NCBI GenBank assembly: GCA_023052935.1
Contig: CM041295.1
Span: 167,702,366-167,766,365, forward strand
DNA length: 64,000 nucleotides
From: Piezodorus guildinii
Lineage: Eukaryota > Arthropoda > Insecta > Hemiptera > Pentatomidae
Direction: 5' to 3'
The translations under genes were made by a program, and so were the position numbers. The notes beneath the pieces were generated by a model that saw only the letters and a program-made list of their open reading frames with translations, had not been told where the DNA came from and ran no database searches. The number at the start of each line of letters is the position of its first letter. Position 1 is the stretch's first letter. Shown piece after piece: positions 57,887 through 64,000 of this stretch.

Positions 57887-60800
57887 CTGAAAAAGAAAAA
57901 AAAAAATGCCATTAAATAAAGATAATTAACATTTATTTTCTCAGTGTATATAACATACAATTTTAGCTATTTTAATCATTCGCTCTATACTTATATAACC
58001 AGGAGCCTCCAAATTTTAGCCAATGGCCACATTGACAACTCCATAACATTTTAAGGGCCACACTGACTCATTAATACTAACACTTGTTCGATAACTCCAA
58101 AATGATAGAAATAGGAAACTTAGGCCAGCCAATAAAAACATCAACAATATAAAAAACACAATAATGTGTTAGAGCTGCGATTTAATGCTAATAGCAATAG
58201 CACTGTTGTTTTGTTTTGTTTTTTTCTAAGAAAAATAGTTATCATGGCAAGTGATCTTGGACAACTGCATTGTTATAATCTTTTTAATATGAATTATCAA
58301 TTTAAAAATAAATATTTCTTTTCTTTTTTCAATGAACAGAGGCATATTTATTATGATACTCAATTTCCATACTTGTACAATCGTACAATTGGTACAATTG
58401 TAGCCAAGATCCCCCATTGGCGACTTAATTTTATTATACATATTAACATAATTATATTTACACAATAGTTAATTAATTGAACATTAATTTAAATAACCAT
58501 GTTTAGCAAAATGATATTAGATTGGTCATGACTACTACGGGCGAATAATTAAAAATAACCATAAAGATTTAAAGATAAATTTCAGAAAATTTGATTTAGA
58601 TCAAATAAATTAGTTTTATTTGAAGGACAATAACTACATTAAAAACCACTAAAATAAGGTCATGGCTATTTAAAGGAAGTAGTAAAGTTACATATAAATA
58701 AAAAAAAAATTGTTAGCGAATAAATATTAATTGTTTTATTTCAATTTATAACTGTTCTATGATTTATGATGACAAACTCTACCTTATACATACATATTTA
58801 TTAGTAAAGAAACTAAAAGTAGCCTTAAAAAATATTTTGTGAGTGTTTAATTGTCCAAGTATATTAAAATGAAATATTAATGTAATAAATTAAGGAAAGT
58901 TAGATGTTTAACTAATTAATCAACATTACATTATTATACTAATGTGATACAAAACGCTAATTGAGTTTGTTGTAAATAAATTAGATTATATTTCTAAAAT
59001 ATTAAAGCAGTCATCAGTGGTTAAACATATTAAATGAAGCCAAAGTGGTGTGGCGAGGGGGTAAGAGTGGTGAGGAAGCTGGCAGGGTTGTGCCAATCTG
59101 TTCTGCCTATCTGAACAAGTGTAGCACTTCTATACTATTCTATTATCTGTGCTCAGCACTGACTCACCAGCAGTCATTTAGGGCCTTTTCACACATAGAC
59201 AGCTGCCGTCCAAACGGTTTATAATCCTAGGCTTATCAGCTGGGCAAACGGTCATTGATATAGGGACATAGTTGGAGCTTTCACACATACATGGCTGCCG
59301 TTGGGACGGTTTATAATCTTCTTTATAGCCATGTAGCGACCGGAAAGAAAAAAAACAGCCGTGTAGCAGCCGTTTATACGGTCCTTGAGATAGGAACATA
59401 GTTCACGCTTTCATACATGCACGGCTGCTGTAGAAAGGCATATCTGCCGTGTAGCAGCCGTGCATTACCACTGAAACCAAATTATGTCTCAATATAGACC
59501 AACTAATATCATTGTACTATCATAAATTAATTAATTACATAAATAAATGTTGAATAATTTAACATTTTTTATATTAATTTAATAACAGTTTTTTCTAGTA
59601 TTCACAACTATGATTTAAATAATTATTTTGTCACAAATCTATAGCTACAAAGTATTATATAATTAATGACTTGCTGATTGGTAGCTTTTAATTAAAAATT
59701 GTTTTAACTAGTTAATGTAATTATGATTATAACAGCAGGCCATTATCATTGTTAAATTCTTATAAAATCTTGCTTTTCAACTTTATGTGTTCACTCTTAT
59801 TTATTATAATCTAAGAAGTATTTTTTATTAAATTAAAATATTCAATAGATGTATAACAAATATATGAAAACCAACTAAAAGAAACATTTACATAAAAGAA
59901 AATTCTATAAATGAATTAATTAATATCTGCAATACTATTTATATTTATTTAATAATCATAAAACTTAGTTATTTATTATTTGGTAAATTCAGTGAAGTAA
60001 ACTTTTACTTATGATTTGAAATTTATTATCCCTTTTTATAAATAATTCGAATATGTAAAGAATTCAAATTCTTTTAATTGCTGAAAACTATGGGGATTGG
60101 TTTTCAACGTGGGGCAATATTTCTTCTTTACTTAATAAAAAATTGTTTCATAGTTTATATTTATCCATTTTGGTTTATTATTTTCAATAATCAACCTTTG
60201 TAATCGAGCAAAAAAAAAAAAAAAAAAAAATTACCCCTGATCAAAGTTTGAGAGCTAACGTTTTAAGATGCGTAGATTCTGAATAAAGAATAAAAACAAA
60301 CTGTTTGTCCTAATAAATAAATGAATAAATACCAATTTCAGACCAAATGAAAAAAGTCATTGAATTTGGTTAACAACTAGCTTAGATATTGCGTTTTGAA
60401 ATCAGTGGTAGTGTTATGATATGATGCTTTGAATTAGTGCTTTTCATATTACCTAATTGCCTATCAATAGCCATACAAACAGTTATACCATAATATTGTT
60501 ATTTGGAAATAATAAACCATTGTGTAATAATTTGCAGCATTTTTTTTTATCACTAAGATTCAGAAAAAGATAATTAATTCTCAAAATATACAGAATTAAA
60601 GGTATCAAGAGGTCCTTTTGTTGAGCAGAAATGTAACAACCTTAAATACCTGACTGCAGTTTCTTTTATTTTCGCTGTTGTTACAATTTTTTTAGAGCTA
60701 CTCTATCAAAGCAATCGTTATTCAAGACTTTAATATTAAATTATGATGATTGTTATATTTTAAAGTTAGTATAATTATCAATTATAATTATACTAACTTT

Positions 60801-61625
60801 AAAATATTTTATGTTTCAAATTATTTATATATTATATCATAAGTAAATATTTCATATTGTATGTATTCATTTAATACATGAATCTTCAAAGAAATGCTGA
60901 TCATTAAAATAAACAGAATTACTAAATACAGTTCGTTATATATTGATTACAAACAAAAGTGAATATTAAACAGCATAAGGTTATTACTATTAAATATTTA
61001 AAATACACAGTACTAATCCAATATAGGGTATTGCTATTTGATAATGAAACAGCAATGTATTATTGTTTATCATCTCTTACATTTATCATGAGTCAGTTCT
61101 TGATCCATAATGGAAATTGATACAGAGCATAATAAGCCCCATACTCCATTTTCTCTTAATTAAATAAGGGTTTACCCAACATAACCTTTTTATTTTTTTG
61201 TCTCATAATTTTCTTGATAAGCAAACAGGCCGCTGCGAGTTGTTCGTGCTCCATTATTTAACTGAAAATTGAAAGATAAAACAACTGAAAGAAGAAAAAT
61301 AAGATAAACTGCGTTGCTGCCATATAAAGCCGTGTAACGACCGTGCATAGCCGTGTATCGACCGGATATAGCCGTTCAGCTACTGTGTACGGCACATTTC
61401 CCTATCTCGGCAACTATAAGTGTACGGCAGCCGTGTTCATGTGAAAAGGGAGGGGATTAACGACCGCCACGGCAGATAAACCTTTTTACATCAGCTGTCT
61501 ATGTGTGAAAAAGCCCTAAGAGATTCCTGATCTGAACTATAAGTGGCTCATTCTATGAAAACTTATAAATGAAACATGTACATTATTTTTTATTCTAAAC
61601 ATATACAATATAATTATTCCAATAC
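57887..61625 (-). other. intron of the host gene (3.74 kb)
   Basis: Bounded by GTATTG (donor, 61620-61625) and TTTTTCAG (acceptor). Contains a 2.3-kb TIR transposon (59181-61516). Near 57999 CAGGAGCCTCCAAATTTTAG resembles a hAT-type terminus, unconfirmed. The rest is AT-rich and noncoding. Confidence 0.6.
59181..61516. mobile_element. non-autonomous TIR transposon in the host-gene intron
   Basis: The left end GGGCCTTTTCACACATAGAC and the right end (complement GGGCTTTTTCACACATAGAC) form inverted termini, both flanked by TA. TTA precedes the left end and TAA follows the right, so the duplication is TA or a mutated TWA. Both sides carry many subterminal motifs like GCCGTGTAGCAGCCGT (59340-59470; 61320-61450). 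The interior (59480-61290) is AT-rich without a transposase, so it depends on a partner in trans. Superfamily is undecided; PIF/Harbinger-like or Tc1/mariner-like target use are both possible. Confidence 0.75.
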
Positions 61626-61771
61626 CTCTAATTCAATTTTTTGTGAAGAATTATGCAGTCCTTGAACAAATGATACCATATTTGAAGACTGTGAAATTTC
61701 GGATGGTAAATTCCACCCAAGGAGAGTGACATTTTTAAATGGGGTAATAATTAGCCCCATGTGATCAGAAC
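61626..61771 (-). CDS. internal coding exon, ERMP1-like gene
   Basis: 146 bases between CTTTTTTTAG and the donor GAG/GTATTG. Frame: two bases completing a split codon, then 48 codons beginning SDHMGLIITPFKNVTLLGWN and ending SSQKIELE in phase 0. HMxLxITPxxxVxLxxW recalls the C-terminal lumenal domain of ER metallopeptidase 1. The upstream exon end at 63988 supplies the first base of the split Gly codon, giving FQISGSDHMG, and the downstream exon follows in phase, so three exon borders agree. Confidence 0.6.
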
Positions 61772-62498
61772 CTAAAAAAAGTTGATTATATTAAATTAAA
61801 AAAATCATGTTTTACATATAAATAAATAAAAGTTTAGTATATCCAAACAGACCGAGAAGGACAAATTATCCTAAGTTAAATAAGTAACATTGAAGGGCTA
61901 TCTTAAGATCCTTAAAAACATACGAAGACATTAGAAAACAGTCATAAAGCCGGTGATAATATATGGGACTGGGAATAATATGGGATTTACCAATATGGAA
62001 TCGTAACTAAGAAAAAAAATAGAAAGAAAGATTCTGAGAATAATATACGGTCCAAGAAAGTTGGAAAAGAATAGAGAGAAAAATGATTTATTAAATATTA
62101 CGCTGCCAAAATACAGTTGGTTGCTTAATTGTTCACATCAGACTTCATCAATCTAAAGCAGACAATTTTTAAAAACATTTTTTTTTCTTACATTTTAATT
62201 TATCTACAATTATTATTTTCACTATTAACAATTATTTAAAATGTTAAACCATCTTATCTATTAATGCATAATCAACCTTCTTAGTGGTTATTTAATAACT
62301 ATTTTATATATCTATCAAGAAAAAAACAACAACAAAAAAGAACGATGAGCTTTATGAAAAGATTGAAAACTAAAAATCAATGACGAGGAATGTAAGATTA
62401 AAGTTTTTGGGCATATGAAAAGAATATATCGGAATATATTATACAAACAAATATCCGATAAAGTAATGGGACTGAAGAATATATAAAGTTATCCATCA

Positions 62499-63500
62499 TC
62501 AATCCGGCGCTACAACTCTGTGACGAGTCCTGGCCTCCTCTACCAGCTTTCTCCAGTCATTTTTATCTTGTGCAGCTGTCATCCAGTTCCTCACTCCTAG
62601 GATATCCCTTGCATCTGCTGTCACACCATCCGACCATCTAAGTTTCGGTCTCCCTCTTCTTCTGATGCCGTGGAGAGGTTCAGTCAAAACGGCCTTAGTG
62701 ATCGCCTCATCCTTCATTCTAGCCACATGACCAGCCCACCGCAGTCTGTCAAGCTTTAAGGTCATAACGACATCATTGTCCTAGAAACATGTATACAGTT
62801 CATTATTGGTCCGCCTTCTCCAATGTCCATTAAAATGAACTCCTCCAAAAATTCGTCGAAGTATTTTTCTTTCAAAGACTTGTAGGTCCTGTTCAGTTTT
62901 TTTTTACTAATTGTCCATGTTTCTGATCCATACAACAGGACTGGGCAAACCGTCTTATATAGATGGAGCTTAGTCGGCCTGTCTAGAAGCCGAGAAGTGA
63001 ACTCTCTTCAGAGGCCAAAGTAACACCTGTTTGCCATCAAAATTCTTCTTTTCACCTCAACCTCTGGTGCATTATCTTGCATTACAAGAGACCCCAGATA
63101 AGTGAACTAGGCCACTTTTTCAAAGTTTAAGGGGCCGACATCGGTGGTTTCACCGGGTCGGGACTCTCCTCCTATTGCCATGTACTTTGTTTTCCCCGCA
63201 TTCATCTCCAGTCCAAGCATTCTGGCAGACTCCATTAAGACCAAAAATCCTTCTTTGACAGACTGCAACGACCGCCCTATGATGTCAACATCATCCGCAT
63301 TGGCTAATAGCTCGGTCATATGATTGTAAACTGTCCTGTTGGTTTGGATAACAGCGTCCCTCACAGCCTTCTCAAGTGCCAAATTGAACAATAGGCATGC
63401 TAACGCATCACCTTGGCGGAGCCCTTTTCTTGAGAAGAACTCTTCCGTTAGATGGCCACCTACATGCACCGTACACCTCACATCCCTCATGGTCCATTTC
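62499..63500 (-). pseudogene. RTE-like LINE reverse transcriptase, 3' part
   Basis: On the minus strand the fragment opens at MRDVRCTVHVGGHLTEEF with GLRQGDALACLLFNLALE (motif B) and LANADDVDIIGRS (motif C, with Asn where Tyr is usual), then TYLGSLVMQD in another frame. The middle (62766-63106) has stops and shifts but keeps LYGSETWT. The end reads RLRWAGHVARMKDE, RRGRPKLRWSDGV and DKNDWRKLVEEA, the typical RTE C-terminus. Endonuclease and motif A are missing; truncation is at about 63500. Inactive. Confidence 0.85.
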
Positions 63501-63635
63501 TTATTTTCGTGATATTTTTACGAGCTATACTCAATCTTTTCCTGAATTTGAATAAAGACATTTCAGACATTTTTTTTATCCAGTTTCAGAAAAACATGAG
63601 AGGTCCAACATTGGTCTGTATGGCAATAAATAACA

Positions 63636-63845
63636 TATTGGGTTGTAAAATAAGTTCCTGGCATTTTTTACTAGTGATTTAAAAAAAACAACAAAAAAAC
63701 TTCAGATTCTTCTAAATATTTTTAGTCAATTATATACAACCCATTTTAATCTATTAAATGTTGCCATCTTCTACCATTTTAGTTGAATTTGGTCATCAAC
63801 AGTTGAAGGACGACCCAAGCGCTTAGGATTAGGATAATAGGATCA
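63636..63845 (-). pseudogene. mariner-like deletion remnant
   Basis: TTGGGTTGTAAAATAAGTTC at 63638 looks like a mariner terminal repeat. On the minus strand near 63800 LGRPSTVDDQIQ resembles the GRPSxVDDDQL block of the N-terminal transposase. Only a few residues survive, so support is modest. Confidence 0.4.
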
Positions 63846-63987
63846 TTTCTTCATAATGATTTCTCACTAAATTAAGTTTAAGAATGCATATATTTAAGAG
63901 TGTTTGTGTATGTGTGTGTGTGTGTGTACAATGATATGATAAAACTTCATACACATATAATAACAATAGTAGAAACAAGAAAATTAC

Positions 63988-64000
63988 CTGAGATTTGAAA
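63988..64000 (-). CDS. 3' end of an upstream exon, ERMP1-like gene (cut by window edge)
   Basis: On the minus strand TTTCAAATCTCAG is followed by GTAATT, a good donor. Read in phase 1 it gives FQIS plus the first base of Gly, which fits the split codon at 61771. The rest of the gene lies beyond the window. Confidence 0.45.

Larger units (their letters stand above)
61772..63987 (-). other. intron of the host gene (2.2 kb)
   Basis: Donor GTAATT at 63982-63987, acceptor at 61772. Holds an RTE-like fragment in sense orientation, a mariner-like remnant, and a TG tract near 63905-63926. Confidence 0.6.

Noticed and set aside
57998..58092. hAT-type terminus (CAGGAGCCTCCAAATTTTAG)
   Set aside because: No matching second end or 8-bp duplication was found.

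Overview
The window is an AT-rich, gene-poor stretch of an animal nuclear genome, most likely an insect. Evidence for this is the mix of mariner, Jockey, CR1-like, RTE-like, Gypsy and Penelope elements with tRNA-like SINEs, the split exons with GT/AG borders, and the many (TA)n, (CA)n and poly-A tracts. Species cannot be fixed from the sequence. Only one host gene is supported: the last exons of a minus-strand gene at 57.6-64.0 kb whose predicted C-terminus resembles endoplasmic reticulum metallopeptidase 1 (ERMP1). Everything else recognisable is mobile DNA in various states of decay.

Layout. 0-1.1 kb: broken mariner transposase with a SINE-like insert. 1.5-7.25 kb: non-LTR element (ORF1, long spacer with a 321-bp tandem duplication, frameshifted EN-RT ORF2, (TCTAA)n tail). 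7.3-13 kb: AT-rich DNA, SINEs, and an RTE-like RT scrap. 13.1-13.9 kb: small palindrome made of inverted Gypsy LTRs around a Penelope-type tail. 14.5-17.2 kb: LINE C-terminal scrap, then a decayed Gypsy copy. 18.4-21.5 kb: a better preserved minus-strand Gypsy with gag, protease, RT and partial RNase H but no integrase, sitting in a (TA)n tract. 22.9-27.4 kb: copies of an unclassified ~0.9-kb repeat, a DNA-transposon remnant, a Penelope tail and a 1.5-kb foldback element. 28.2-28.8 kb: two convergent SINEs.

28.8-48.7 kb is a nested complex. Palindrome P1 (arms 28794-29524 and 30169-30902) abuts the interrupted palindrome P2 (left arm 30899-32150 plus 44275-44958; right arm 46058-47990). The P2 left arm was hit by Jockey A (32151-44262, 12-bp target duplication; the right arm preserves the empty site). 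A Penelope element with a GIY-YIG domain sits inside Jockey A, and a nearly intact Jockey B (34096-38651, minus) sits inside the Penelope. Two consecutive pieces of a third Jockey lie in the spacers of P1 and P2.

48.7-57.5 kb: SINEs, more copies of the 0.9-kb repeat, a hairpin-forming minisatellite, a second copy of the 4-7 kb LINE and another LINE RT remnant. 57.6-64 kb: the host gene, whose introns carry a 2.3-kb TIR transposon, an RTE-like fragment and a mariner-like remnant.

The most notable observations are a UGA codon conserved in frame between gag and pol in two diverged Gypsy copies, where the next AUG lies beyond the protease active site (possible readthrough expression), and the layered palindrome/nesting history, which can be ordered from direct sequence evidence. 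No wholly new system could be demonstrated from sequence alone.
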